The notes under the pieces were generated by a model. The model searched no databases. It was not told the origin of the DNA and saw only the letters and a program-made list of their open reading frames with translations. A program made the position numbers and the translations under genes. Below are positions 18,474 through 27,989 of a DNA stretch of 64,000 nucleotides, one piece after another. Origin of the DNA: Pseudoalteromonas flavipulchra NCIMB 2033 = ATCC BAA-314. Its GTDB lineage: Bacteria > Pseudomonadota > Gammaproteobacteria > Enterobacterales > Alteromonadaceae. The stretch covers positions 26,553 through 90,552 of the forward strand of contig JWIH01000005.1 in NCBI GenBank assembly GCA_000814665.1, written 5' to 3'. The stretch's first letter is position 1; each line of letters opens with the position of its first letter.

Positions 18474-19358
18474 ATGAAGATGAAGTGGCTGTTTTCACTC
18501 CTTTTTATTTCCAATCTCTGTAGGGGGAGTAATCAGCTGGTTGTTGATATAATCAGTAGCGAAAATTTCAGTCAGCGTTATGAGCACTTTCTTGCTGGTC
18601 GTGACGTCTTAGACGTTGATTCTTTCTTTCCTACCACCAAAGGTTCTCATATTGAAATCATCGAAATGGTACTATTACAGCAGGCTCTATTTCTTGGTGG
18701 TGAAACACGTAAAGTCGTATTTAATCCAAAACCTTCGGTGAATATTCTAGAGTTTTCTGATCTGATCGCTGGGGAAAGTTTAATCCTTGCTCGTAGTGTT
18801 TGGCATGAAAATATCGTGGACTATCGCGGCTCATTATTTATCTCAGATCCGCTTGTTGAAGTTGGAGATTACGAAGCAGGACTTTACGTCACCAAGCGTA
18901 ACGTCGCACTGCAGCAAACGCCGCTTTCACAGCTTCGGCAGTTGAATGTTGTTTCTAACCCGCAATGGGAAGTGGATTGGCGTGCCTTGATGAATACAGA
19001 CTTACACATGGTGAGCTTTATTGGCCCGTGGGAAACCATGTTGGCAATGGTAGAAAGCGATGTCGTTGACACTATGTTGATTAATTTTAGCGTGAGTGAT
19101 TCTTTAACTCTAAATTTTGAAGGTAAAGAATATGTCCCAATCGAAAATATTAAGGTTGTCTTGCCAGACTCTCGGCATTTTGTCGTCAGTAAAAACCATC
19201 CTGAAGGCGTGCAAATATTTGCGGCACTCAATCGTGGGTTAAAAATACTTAAACGACGAGGCGTGCTAAAACGGGCGTTGACAGAATCTGGTTTTATCAA
19301 CAAAAAAGTGGCGAATTGGCAGGTGGCTAACGCTGAAATGCTGGTGGGGGGAGACTAA
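18474..19358 (+). CDS. Periplasmic solute-binding-like protein
   Basis: A 294-residue protein with a signal peptide (residues 1-18) and the general layout of family 3 solute-binding proteins: two alpha/beta lobes, with an early strand LVVDIISSENF and a late helix EGVQIFAALNRGLKILKRRGVLKRAL. No ABC permease or ATPase is nearby. Instead the stop overlaps the start of a membrane diguanylate cyclase gene (taATG). It therefore probably feeds a sensed ligand signal, directly or through the membrane, to that cyclase. The ligand is unknown. A weak ribosome site precedes ATG 18474. Confidence 0.75.
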   Translation: MKMKWLFSLLFISNLCRGSNQLVVDIISSENFSQRYEHFLAGRDVLDVDSFFPTTKGSHIEIIEMVLLQQALFLGGETRKVVFNPKPSVNILEFSDLIAGESLILARSVWHENIVDYRGSLFISDPLVEVGDYEAGLYVTKRNVALQQTPLSQLRQLNVVSNPQWEVDWRALMNTDLHMVSFIGPWETMLAMVESDVVDTMLINFSVSDSLTLNFEGKEYVPIENIKVVLPDSRHFVVSKNHPEGVQIFAALNRGLKILKRRGVLKRALTESGFINKKVANWQVANAEMLVGGD

Positions 19359-21226
19359 TGCAGCCAGCTGTGGTATCGCTTTGCATATTGGTAAGTGCGC
19401 TAATTACATTTTGTGGTTTTGCTTACGAATCTTCGGAACAAATACAGCGCAATTTAAATGCGCTACAAATGTCGGCTGAACAAGATTATGACTTGTCTTT
19501 ATTACCGGACATCAGAGCGCTGCGAGAACAAGCGCGTGCGCAAGGTAATAAGCCGCTGCAAATCAAAGCATTACTGTTAGAGGGTAGTATAGTTCAACAC
19601 TTTGGTGAGTTTGAGGATGGTTTGGACTTGCACCAACAAGCATTGCAGTTGGCCGAAGCAGATAACAATACATTTTTAAAGGCAAACACCTATCTCGCCA
19701 TCGCTCACCTTGATATTGACTTAGAGAGCTATGAGTTAGCACAGCGTTATTTAGATAAAGCCTCATTGCTGGCTGAGCAAATTGATGATAATGCCCAGAT
19801 AAAAGCCGATATCAGTTTATGGCAGTCGCGCTTGAATATGGATAAGGGCGCTTATCGTTTAGCGCTCAAGTCTTCTTTCGTACCAGAGATTTCAGGTATT
19901 CGGCAGGAGACACTCGCGCAGTTAAAGCTGACGCGTTCTTGGGCTCATTTACAGCTCGGTGAATATTTACCAGCTAAACAAATTCTAGATGAGTTAGACA
20001 ATGCAGGTTATTTGGTTCAAAACCAAAGAATGCGGATTATGGCAGCGGTGCAGCGTGCCAGAGTCGCTTTACAAAGTGGTGATTTTGCAGTTTCAATCGA
20101 TTTAGCTCAGGCAGGGCTGAGAGATACACTTGGCACACGTTTTTTACTTTTTCAATCTCAGTTGCAATGGATACTGGCTTCAGCCTATGCCCAGCTTGGA
20201 GACTATCAGCAAGCGCATCGTTATTTAAAACGCTATGCCGTTACTGAGCAGTCACTGAATTTGCAAAAGCGTAATAACAAACTACTTAAGCTAGAAGCGC
20301 AATATTCTCTTGCGCAACAAAAGCAGGCACTTAATGAGCTTGAGCGAGACAATGCCCAGCAGGCAAAGCAGATTATGGCGCATCAGCAACAGATAGAAAA
20401 CGCAAGATTAAGTCAGCAGCGTTGGTTGTTGATAGCCTTGCTTGCATTTACTTTGTTGCTGGTTTTTTATTGGCGTTGGCAGAATCGTCGATACACTAAG
20501 CTGTTAGAAAGTCAGGTTGCGCAACGGACCGAGGAACTGGCGGAGCGAAACAAACGTTTGCAAACCCTCAGTTTCACCGATAGCTTAACCGGGCTGAGTA
20601 ATCGACATCACTTTTTTAGCGTCATTGATGGCACCATTGAAGTATACAAACAAAGATGGCAAACACCTGAATTACAACAAAATACCGATCTGATTTTTGT
20701 GATTATTGATATCGATCACTTTAAAAATATCAATGATAGTTTTGGTCATGCAGCAGGAGATATCGTGCTGCAAGATTTTGCTGAAATCCTTAAGCAATGC
20801 ACACGTGAGTCAGATATTATAGTGCGCTGGGGTGGAGAAGAGTTTCTGCTGGTGATGCTGGATATGGACAGGGCGGCTGCGCACGAAGTGACAGAGCGGA
20901 TCCGTCGCCAAGTGGAGAGCTATCCATTTGTGGTGAACGATCAATCTATCAACTGTACTTGCTCAATCGGTTTTGCTCCATTTCCGTTTGATCCAACGCA
21001 ACCAGATAAGCTTAGCTGGGAGCATGTGTTGGAGTTAGCCGACGGTGGTTTATATCTAGCGAAGGAATCTCATCGTAATGCTTGGGTTGGTGTCCACACT
21101 GGAGACGAGGAAGTGCAAAGTCCGGCAGAACACGTGGTGCAAAACCTACGCTCATATTTACAAGCGGGCAAATTAAAAACGTGGTCAAATCTATCCGATC
21201 TTATTTATGCTTGTAATACCCGATAA
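19358..21226 (+). CDS. TPR-GGDEF diguanylate cyclase, membrane bound
   Basis: A 622-residue protein that probably makes cyclic di-GMP. It has an N-terminal signal or anchor (1-24), TPR-like helical repeats (about 45-300), a coiled-coil stretch, a membrane helix (about 350-368, WLLIALLAFTLLLVFYW) and a C-terminal GGDEF domain from about residue 400. The catalytic loop reads RWGGEEF (about residue 490), and an inhibitory RxxD site (RESD) stands five residues before it, so it should be active and product-inhibited. The periplasmic TPR part could read protein partners, perhaps the binding protein from the overlapping upstream gene. Confidence 0.9.
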   Translation: MQPAVVSLCILVSALITFCGFAYESSEQIQRNLNALQMSAEQDYDLSLLPDIRALREQARAQGNKPLQIKALLLEGSIVQHFGEFEDGLDLHQQALQLAEADNNTFLKANTYLAIAHLDIDLESYELAQRYLDKASLLAEQIDDNAQIKADISLWQSRLNMDKGAYRLALKSSFVPEISGIRQETLAQLKLTRSWAHLQLGEYLPAKQILDELDNAGYLVQNQRMRIMAAVQRARVALQSGDFAVSIDLAQAGLRDTLGTRFLLFQSQLQWILASAYAQLGDYQQAHRYLKRYAVTEQSLNLQKRNNKLLKLEAQYSLAQQKQALNELERDNAQQAKQIMAHQQQIENARLSQQRWLLIALLAFTLLLVFYWRWQNRRYTKLLESQVAQRTEELAERNKRLQTLSFTDSLTGLSNRHHFFSVIDGTIEVYKQRWQTPELQQNTDLIFVIIDIDHFKNINDSFGHAAGDIVLQDFAEILKQCTRESDIIVRWGGEEFLLVMLDMDRAAAHEVTERIRRQVESYPFVVNDQSINCTCSIGFAPFPFDPTQPDKLSWEHVLELADGGLYLAKESHRNAWVGVHTGDEEVQSPAEHVVQNLRSYLQAGKLKTWSNLSDLIYACNTR

Positions 21227-21302
21227 GCGAATTCGGCTGTTTGGAGACATCCAGTTTAGGTGTATCATATTGAGCAAGATAGAATAATAAAGCGTTATAG
21301 TT

Positions 21303-23813
21303 TTGCTGCCGATTGAAGCCTTCATCCCCGAGATCATTTCCACTTTAACCAATGATAACCGTCTGGTATTACAGGCCGAACCCGGCGCAGGTAAATCGAC
21401 CTTAGTGCCGCTGCGTTTACTGCAAGCTGATATTTTTTCAGGTAAAAAAATAATTATGCTTGAGCCACGTCGTGTGGCGGCAAAATCTATTGCGACCTAT
21501 TTAGCCAAACAGCTGGGAGAATCGGTCGGCGAGCGAGTAGGCTATCAAATTCGAAACGAGCAACGTGTTTCATCCAACACCCGCTTGGAAATCGTCACCG
21601 AAGGCGTATTGACTCGCCGTCTTCAAGCGGATCCTGAACTCAGTGATGTTGCGCTTATTATCTTCGATGAATTCCATGAGCGTTCGATTCATGCGGATTT
21701 AGCTTTAATGCTGGCGTTTGAAGTGCAACAAGCATATCGCGACGACCTCAAATTGCTGGTGATGTCCGCCACCATAGACACTGAGCTATTATCGAATTAT
21801 CTGGATGGCGCACCAAGGTTATCTTGCCCTGGTAAAACCTATCCTGTTGAAATTGAGTACGTCGGTAAAGCGAGTCGTTACTTGGCAGATCAGGTGTTAA
21901 GTGCGCTGCGCCATGCTTTCACTCTACAAAGCGATGGCGATGTATTGGTATTTCTCCCCGGGCAGGCTGATATTCAGCGCAGCATTCAGGCGTGCCAAGA
22001 GCTTGAACAAAGTAATATTGAGCTTCTGCCTTTGTACGGCGGATTACCCCTATCTGAACAAGAAAAGGTGCTGAGTAAAAGCGCTAGTGCATCAAGACGT
22101 GTTATTTTTGCGACCAATATTGCTGAGACCAGTTTGACTATAGCCGGGATCACTATGGTTATAGATTCTGGCCTTGAAAAACGCTTAACCTATGACGTTA
22201 AAAGCGGTCTCTCGCGGCTCGATACGGTGATGATCTCAAAGGCATCAGCAACACAACGTGCAGGGCGTGCGGGTCGTTTACAAGCGGGCCATTGTTTACG
22301 TCTTTGGCGCGAAAGTGAGCATAATAATTTAAGTGACTTTCAGCCAGAAGAAATAACCACCACTGACCTTTCTGACTTGGCGTTAGAGCTAAGCGCGTGG
22401 GGAGTGACACAATACAAGGACGCGAATTGGCTAACACCGCCACCGATGCAACATTTTTCGGTGGCCTGTCAATTGAATCAGTCGCTTGGCTTGGTCGATG
22501 CACAGAATAAAGTGTTAACTGCTGGGCAACGTGCACTACAACTAGGTGTTTCACCTCGTCTTGCCAGCATGCTGCTGCGATGTGAGATGCCCATTGCGCA
22601 ACAACTTGCTTGTTTTTTGGCGGCAATATTGAGCGAGCGCGATATTGTAGTACAAGCCAACACAAGCGATATATGTGAGCGAGTATTGGCGTTGATTGAG
22701 TTTGTGCAAGACCGTACCCGTGCCGCTAAAGCATATCGCTTACATAGAGCTGCCGTAGAGCAGGCCGTAAAATTGGCTAAATCATTTGCACACAAACTAG
22801 GAATTAGGCTCAAGAGTGAAGCAATCACCCTTGTAGATATTCAAACCTTAGTGCCTACTTTATTGCTCCATGCCTTTCCTGACAGAGCTGCACAAAAACG
22901 TCCTTTAGGGGACAACCGCTACTTGCTTGCGAATGGTCGGGGGGTGACATTACGTGACGGCGATCCGCTGCAAGGTCAGGCCTATTTGATTGTTTGTGAT
23001 GTGGATGGCAAAAATAAGGATGGCTTGGTATTTCTGAGCTGCGCAATCGAAAAGGGCACATTACTTGAGCAACTGGCGCCATATTTGAGTGAGGTGGTGC
23101 AGTATCAACTGGATAGTAAAAAAGAGGCGATTCAGGGCCGGCAACAAGTTAAATATCATGCTCTGGTATTAAAAGAGCAAAACCTGAGTCAGATCCCCAA
23201 AGAAGCGTTTGCTCAATGTGTGAAGGATATTCTCACATCGGAAGGGCTTGGTTTGCTCAATTGGTCGGTAAAAAGTCACGCTTGGCTCGCTCGAGCTAAA
23301 TGGTTAAGTGAGCACTTGAATACCTTCCCACAGATATCTGAGTCAAGTTTGATAGCGCAGCTTGATACTTGGTTATTGCCCTATTTGACGGGCGTAAACA
23401 CTCTCAGACAACTGAAGCAACTGGATATTTTTAACCTGCTTCAAGCGACACTCACTTGGGAGCAGCAACAGCAACTCGAGGCGCAAGCACCTGAGTTTTA
23501 CACTACGCCAAGCGATAAGCGAGTCGCGATCCGCTACGATGAGCACCAAGGGCCAACCGTTTCTGTGGTGTTACAAGAAATGTTTGGTCAATTGACGTCG
23601 CCAACGCTCGCCAACGGTCAAGTCGCAGTGCGATTTGAGCTGTTATCTCCAGCGAAAAGGCCAATCCAAACCACCAGCGATTTAAGCAACTTTTGGCAAA
23701 CTTCTTATTTTGAGGTGGCCAAAGAAATGCGTGGTCGATATCCGAGTCACCGATGGCCAGATAAACCGCTCGAGGAAAAGCCTGGCCGCTCCATAAAACC
23801 GAGAGGAAAGTAG
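21303..23813 (+). CDS. hrpB: ATP-dependent helicase HrpB
   Basis: An 836-residue DEAH-family helicase. It has Walker A GAGKST (about residue 30), the HrpB-type motif II DEFH (IFDEFHERS), SAT (VMSATID), motif VI QRAGRAGR, and the HrpB-specific C-terminal domain ending with SHRWPDKPL. The length and order match HrpB, a putative RNA helicase of unclear physiological role. The only in-frame start is TTG 21303 (stop codons lie just upstream); the ribosome site is weak. It is monocistronic. Confidence 0.93.
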   Translation: MLPIEAFIPEIISTLTNDNRLVLQAEPGAGKSTLVPLRLLQADIFSGKKIIMLEPRRVAAKSIATYLAKQLGESVGERVGYQIRNEQRVSSNTRLEIVTEGVLTRRLQADPELSDVALIIFDEFHERSIHADLALMLAFEVQQAYRDDLKLLVMSATIDTELLSNYLDGAPRLSCPGKTYPVEIEYVGKASRYLADQVLSALRHAFTLQSDGDVLVFLPGQADIQRSIQACQELEQSNIELLPLYGGLPLSEQEKVLSKSASASRRVIFATNIAETSLTIAGITMVIDSGLEKRLTYDVKSGLSRLDTVMISKASATQRAGRAGRLQAGHCLRLWRESEHNNLSDFQPEEITTTDLSDLALELSAWGVTQYKDANWLTPPPMQHFSVACQLNQSLGLVDAQNKVLTAGQRALQLGVSPRLASMLLRCEMPIAQQLACFLAAILSERDIVVQANTSDICERVLALIEFVQDRTRAAKAYRLHRAAVEQAVKLAKSFAHKLGIRLKSEAITLVDIQTLVPTLLLHAFPDRAAQKRPLGDNRYLLANGRGVTLRDGDPLQGQAYLIVCDVDGKNKDGLVFLSCAIEKGTLLEQLAPYLSEVVQYQLDSKKEAIQGRQQVKYHALVLKEQNLSQIPKEAFAQCVKDILTSEGLGLLNWSVKSHAWLARAKWLSEHLNTFPQISESSLIAQLDTWLLPYLTGVNTLRQLKQLDIFNLLQATLTWEQQQQLEAQAPEFYTTPSDKRVAIRYDEHQGPTVSVVLQEMFGQLTSPTLANGQVAVRFELLSPAKRPIQTTSDLSNFWQTSYFEVAKEMRGRYPSHRWPDKPLEEKPGRSIKPRGK

Positions 23814-23889
23814 GCTGGTGGAGCAATAGGCTTGTAAAGAAGTCATAATGGCTATAACGTGAACAGTCTAATGTAGAAAGGAGTGTGAA

Positions 23890-24687
23890 ATGCGGTCTAT
23901 TACGGGGTTCATCTTATTGGGCTTAATTGTTGCTCAGCCAACTTATAGCGGTGAGTTTGAAGTGCTTTATCAATCTGACACAGCAAAAGTCGTTAGAGAT
24001 AAAAGTTATGGCACAAACATTGGGATCTTTGCAACGAACAGGGGAGTGGTGATCATTGACCCCACAGTTGAAGATACAGATTTGCCAAAGCTCAATGATT
24101 TGATAAAGAATAGCTTTCAGACCGAGAAAAAATACCTGCTAAATACGCATAGTCATTCAGATCACACCGGTGGTAATGCTTTTTTCCAACAACAAGGTTT
24201 TACACTTGTTGAGAGCCCACAAGGGTTAAAGGAGCTTGGGGTGATAAAGCATACTCAAGCAGTCTCACATACCGCCAATGACAACATTCTCTATCATCCC
24301 TCGAGCAATATTTTGTTCACCGGGGACATTTACACCACAAACTGGCATCCAACATTTTATGCTGGGGGCTTAACGGGTTTTAATAAAGCAGTCGATTTGA
24401 TTTTGTCGATTGGCGATCAAAATACGCTGATTGTGCCAGGTCATGGCAAACCCACATCGAAACGTGAACTCGAACAACATAGAATTCAAACATTCGCTTT
24501 GGTTGAGCGAGTGAAGATTTTGAATCAGGCGGGTAAGTCGGTTGAGCAAATAAAGAACGATGAAAAGATTAAGCGCTTATTATCACAGTTTAATCTTGAA
24601 GGGCGACAACCTTTTCTTCCAGAGCGGGCGCTTACCCGCTTCATTGAGCGCACTATTACCGTGCTAGAGCAAGCAAACAAAGCTTAA
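23890..24687 (+). CDS. Exported metallo-beta-lactamase-fold hydrolase
   Basis: A 265-residue protein with a signal peptide (about residues 1-20) and the MBL-fold metal motifs THSHSDHTGGN (about 92-102), FTGDIY (bridging Asp) and VPGHGKP (last His). It should bind one or two zinc ions in the periplasm. Related proteins include quinoprotein-relay and subclass B enzymes. The typical B1-B3 lactamase active-site cysteine or second histidine set is not clear, so antibiotic hydrolysis cannot be claimed. AAAGGAG precedes the start. A membrane coiled-coil protein follows 27 bases later. Confidence 0.85.
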   Translation: MRSITGFILLGLIVAQPTYSGEFEVLYQSDTAKVVRDKSYGTNIGIFATNRGVVIIDPTVEDTDLPKLNDLIKNSFQTEKKYLLNTHSHSDHTGGNAFFQQQGFTLVESPQGLKELGVIKHTQAVSHTANDNILYHPSSNILFTGDIYTTNWHPTFYAGGLTGFNKAVDLILSIGDQNTLIVPGHGKPTSKRELEQHRIQTFALVERVKILNQAGKSVEQIKNDEKIKRLLSQFNLEGRQPFLPERALTRFIERTITVLEQANKA

Positions 24688-24714
24688 TAAAACTGCTAAA
24701 AGGCTGAGGCTGAT

Positions 24715-25824
24715 ATGCAAGCAAAAAGTGGAAAAATAGCATTATATTTTCTGTTGGCCATCCTTGTGGTGATAAGTTGGCTGCCAGAGTTTAATACCGC
24801 CATGATGACCTTTATTGATGATGCGCTACTACAGTCTTCGCTTGTCTATGCTTCAGCACGTACGGTAAATGGCGCTATTTCTTTGCTGCAATCTGCCGAG
24901 GTTGGGATTGGTGTTGCAAGCATTCAGCCTGCGCAGCTACTCGACCCTATCAATGATTTAGCCGAATACATTTCTGATGTGATGCAACTAGCCATTGGCT
25001 CTCTGTTTATCCAACGTATTCTCTACACTATTTCCACCCATATATTATTCAGTGTTGCTTTTACCGTCACCGTAATTGGATATTTCGTGTGCTGCTATCT
25101 AGGACTTTGGCAAACGGTAAGGACTAAAATATTAGCCACGATGCTACTGATCCGTTTTGTGGTTCCGTTTGTAATTCTATCGACGGGTCTCACTAGCCAA
25201 CTGTTACTGGACCAAGAAATAAATAAACAAAGTGAAGTGGTGTCGAGCAGTGTTGACCTCTTTCAATCTCAAGCAACAAAGACCAGCACACAAAGTGCAA
25301 AAATAAAGGCTCAAATCGTCAGTCAAAAGCAAAGCCATAGTGAACAAATAGCGTTATTGACTAAACAACAGATCCGTCTTCATGGTGAAGCGACTGAACT
25401 AAATGCTGAAATTACCGCGCTGGAACGTGATATTGAAGCGGCTCAAGCGAACCGAAGTTTATCCGAGTGGCTAACATTCACCAAAAGTGAAGAGGCTAAG
25501 CCACTGATTGAAAAGCAACAGCGATTGGCCAGCGATAAAACAAAACTCGACACTCAAATCGCGCTTATCAATAGAGAAAAAGATCAACATCAACACGCAA
25601 TCGAAAAGCTCAATGAGCAGCTTCACGGTAGCAATGAGGGGACGCTAAGCCGAGCAATTAAAGCGGTTTCTAGTGGTATTAGCGATATGCTCGACGCTGC
25701 TGAGTCACTCTTTATCGACTTCTTAAACGTGGTATCGCTTTTGGTACTGAAGTTAGTATTGATGCCGCTGTTATTTTTCTATTTGGCGAGTAAAACCTTT
25801 AAAGCAATTTGGCGAATTAAATAG
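24715..25824 (+). CDS. Coiled-coil inner-membrane protein of unknown function
   Basis: A 369-residue protein that I do not recognise. Membrane segments are visible at about 8-24, 105-130, 140-165 and 335-360. Between the third and fourth lies a long charged coiled coil (about 185-305, rich in Gln, Lys and Glu), probably in the periplasm or cytoplasm. It may be co-transcribed with the MBL-fold gene 27 bases upstream. The shape resembles scaffold or envelope-stress proteins, but no family is assigned. Confidence 0.65.
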   Translation: MQAKSGKIALYFLLAILVVISWLPEFNTAMMTFIDDALLQSSLVYASARTVNGAISLLQSAEVGIGVASIQPAQLLDPINDLAEYISDVMQLAIGSLFIQRILYTISTHILFSVAFTVTVIGYFVCCYLGLWQTVRTKILATMLLIRFVVPFVILSTGLTSQLLLDQEINKQSEVVSSSVDLFQSQATKTSTQSAKIKAQIVSQKQSHSEQIALLTKQQIRLHGEATELNAEITALERDIEAAQANRSLSEWLTFTKSEEAKPLIEKQQRLASDKTKLDTQIALINREKDQHQHAIEKLNEQLHGSNEGTLSRAIKAVSSGISDMLDAAESLFIDFLNVVSLLVLKLVLMPLLFFYLASKTFKAIWRIK

Positions 25825-25998
25825 GCTATCTGAACCTGTTGTTCTTTGCTGAGCGGCAGGTTTCCCACAACTGATATTACACAGTCCCAAGTTAGGGAAA
25901 GTTCATAAAGGCGAATTATTTTAACTTTATAAAAATCAATAGCTTAAATTTGGCCTAAATATCGTATTACCGTATAAAAATAATAACATGGTAATTCG

Positions 25999-27255
25999 AT
26001 GGATATTCACACTAGCCTTGCCAAAACGGCTAAAAAGCCATTTCGTCGGTGGTGGCTGTTAACGACCCTTATTGTGCTCGCTGCATTAGGCGTATGGATT
26101 GTGCCTCACGACCAGCAAATAGATGCTGAAAAGCTTAAATTTGCCACCGTTCAATCCGGACCGATACAGTTTAGTGTTAAAGGCTATGGCCGATTACGCT
26201 CAAAGATCAGTAGAGAGATCACGACCGCATTTGCAGCGCAAGTTGAAACCGTACTGCATCTTCCTGGCAGCAGGGTAGAGCCAGACACCGTTATTTTACA
26301 GTTAACCAATCCTGAGTTAACTCAGCAACTCCACCGAGAAAGACTAGTACTCGCTAGGCAAAAAGCCAATGTTGAAGCGTTAAGGCTAAGCCAAGAAAGT
26401 GAGCGATTAGTATTAAAAGGACAAAATACTCTACTCAGCAGTGAGCTTGAAAATGCCAAATTGCGAGAGCAGGCTGAGCGCCAATTAGTCACCCAAGGCA
26501 TAGTTTCAAGCTTAGATCATCAGCGCTCAATCTTAATGGTCGCCCAGTTAAGCGAGCGAGTAAAACTCGCTCAGCAGCAACTTAGCCAAACCAATGCATT
26601 ACATAAGCAAAGAATTGAGATTGAGCTAGAGCTATTAAAAGAATATGAGCTGAGCTATCAGGTCGCGCTTCAGGCAGTGGAGCAATTACAAGTCACAGCA
26701 GGGATCAGCGGCATGTTGCAGCAAGTACATGTCAGTCAAGGTCAAGCAATTACACGCGGGCAGGCGCTAGCCGTGGTGGGCAGTGAGCGAACTTTGGTAG
26801 CCGACTTACTGGTGCCAGAACGAGAAGCAAGCGAGATTATCTTAGGTCAACGAGCAGTAGTAGACACTTTTGTTGGTCAGGTTGAGGCAAAGGTTAGCCG
26901 CATTGTGCCCATCGTACAAGACGGGCGTATTGCGATAGAACTGACATTACTTGGAGAGCTGCCAAGCAATGCTCGCCCACTTTTGACTGTTGAAGGGCAA
27001 ATTTTTACAGCAAAAAAGACCGCCGCACTTTCACTGATTAAGCCACCGCGTGCAACTCCACAATCTCAGAGTCAATTATTTGTTTTAGATAAACAAAACA
27101 ACATGCTTATCAAAAAAAGTTTTAAGTTTGGTAAACTAGCCGGCAATGCCATAGAAGTACTCGAAGGCGGTTTATCCGGTGAGCAAGTGGTGGTGTCAGA
27201 AATGTCTGACTACCAGCACCTAGAAAAAATAACAATTAAATCACTCAATCGGTAA
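25999..27255 (+). CDS. Membrane-fusion (HlyD/MacA-type) periplasmic adaptor
   Basis: A 418-residue protein with one N-terminal membrane anchor (about 19-36), a lipoyl-like half (VEPDTVILQLTNPEL), a long alpha-hairpin (about 105-225) and a second lipoyl/beta-barrel part (GISGMLQQVHVSQGQAI). It would bridge an inner-membrane ABC exporter to an outer-membrane channel. The next two genes encode that exporter, 11 bases and then 1 base of overlap away. The start has no strong ribosome site. The substrate is unknown; related sets export peptides, lipids or drugs. Confidence 0.88.
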   Translation: MDIHTSLAKTAKKPFRRWWLLTTLIVLAALGVWIVPHDQQIDAEKLKFATVQSGPIQFSVKGYGRLRSKISREITTAFAAQVETVLHLPGSRVEPDTVILQLTNPELTQQLHRERLVLARQKANVEALRLSQESERLVLKGQNTLLSSELENAKLREQAERQLVTQGIVSSLDHQRSILMVAQLSERVKLAQQQLSQTNALHKQRIEIELELLKEYELSYQVALQAVEQLQVTAGISGMLQQVHVSQGQAITRGQALAVVGSERTLVADLLVPEREASEIILGQRAVVDTFVGQVEAKVSRIVPIVQDGRIAIELTLLGELPSNARPLLTVEGQIFTAKKTAALSLIKPPRATPQSQSQLFVLDKQNNMLIKKSFKFGKLAGNAIEVLEGGLSGEQVVVSEMSDYQHLEKITIKSLNR

Positions 27256-27266
27256 AGGAAGAACAA

Positions 27267-27989
27267 ATGGACAAGACAATTTTGGCATTACATCAAGTGA
27301 GCAAAGTGTTCTTTGGCGAGGATGTTGAAACTCACGCCATTAGCAACATTAACCTTGAAATTGAAACGGGCGATTACGTTGCGATAACTGGTCCTTCAGG
27401 ATCGGGAAAATCCACTCTATTGAGCATTCTTGGACTACTAGATGACATCACTTCAGGCAGCTATCGCATCCAAGATATAGAAACCAGTACGCTAGACGCA
27501 GACACGCAAGCAGAGCTGCGTAATTTGCATATCGGTTTTGTCTTTCAGTCATTTAATCTACTCGATGGGTTAACAGTATTTGATAATGTGGCTTTACCGC
27601 TTCAGTATCGAGAGCCTGCGCTTGCGACTGACGAAATTGAGCGCCGTGTGATGGGCGCGCTTAAGCAAGTTGAAATGTCTCACCGAGCAAAACATAAACC
27701 AAACCAACTATCTGGTGGACAGCAGCAGCGAGTGGCTATTGCGCGTGCGCTTGCAGGCGAGCCAAGTATCTTATTAGTTGATGAACCAACTGGAAACCTC
27801 GATTCTAAAAATGGGGATGCGGTAATGGCCTTGCTGGGAGAGTTGAATAGGCAAGGCACAACCATTTGCATGGTGACGCACGATATTCGCTATGCAGGTT
27901 ATGCCAAGCGGCAAATTCAGCTTTTAGATGGGGTACAGGTTTCATCAAGCGTTGCAAAACGCGATATTTGTACTGCGGAGGTGGTGTAA
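27267..27989 (+). CDS. ABC transporter ATPase (MacB/LolD type)
   Basis: A 240-residue ATPase with Walker A GPSGSGKST (about residue 42), Q-loop VFQSFNLLDGLT, signature LSGGQQQRVAIARAL and Walker B ILLVDEPTGNLDS. The LDGLTVFDNVALPL and NLDSKNG segments are typical of the MacB/LolD/FtsE subgroup, which power mechanotransmission rather than classical transport. AAAGGAAG precedes the start. The stop overlaps the start of the permease gene by one base. Confidence 0.95.
   Translation: MDKTILALHQVSKVFFGEDVETHAISNINLEIETGDYVAITGPSGSGKSTLLSILGLLDDITSGSYRIQDIETSTLDADTQAELRNLHIGFVFQSFNLLDGLTVFDNVALPLQYREPALATDEIERRVMGALKQVEMSHRAKHKPNQLSGGQQQRVAIARALAGEPSILLVDEPTGNLDSKNGDAVMALLGELNRQGTTICMVTHDIRYAGYAKRQIQLLDGVQVSSSVAKRDICTAEVV

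Noticed and set aside
23890-24687. True beta-lactamase (antibiotic resistance) call
   Set aside because: Only the general MBL-fold metal motifs are clear; lactamase-specific residues were not identified.
25825-25998. Sigma54 promoter directly upstream of the adaptor gene
   Set aside because: No GG-N10-GC element was found; the nearest TGGCC stretch lacks the -12 GC at the right distance.
27866-27988. Upstream extension of the permease inside the ATPase gene
   Set aside because: The ATPase frame is clearly coding there, and ATG 27989 has a strong GGAGG site.
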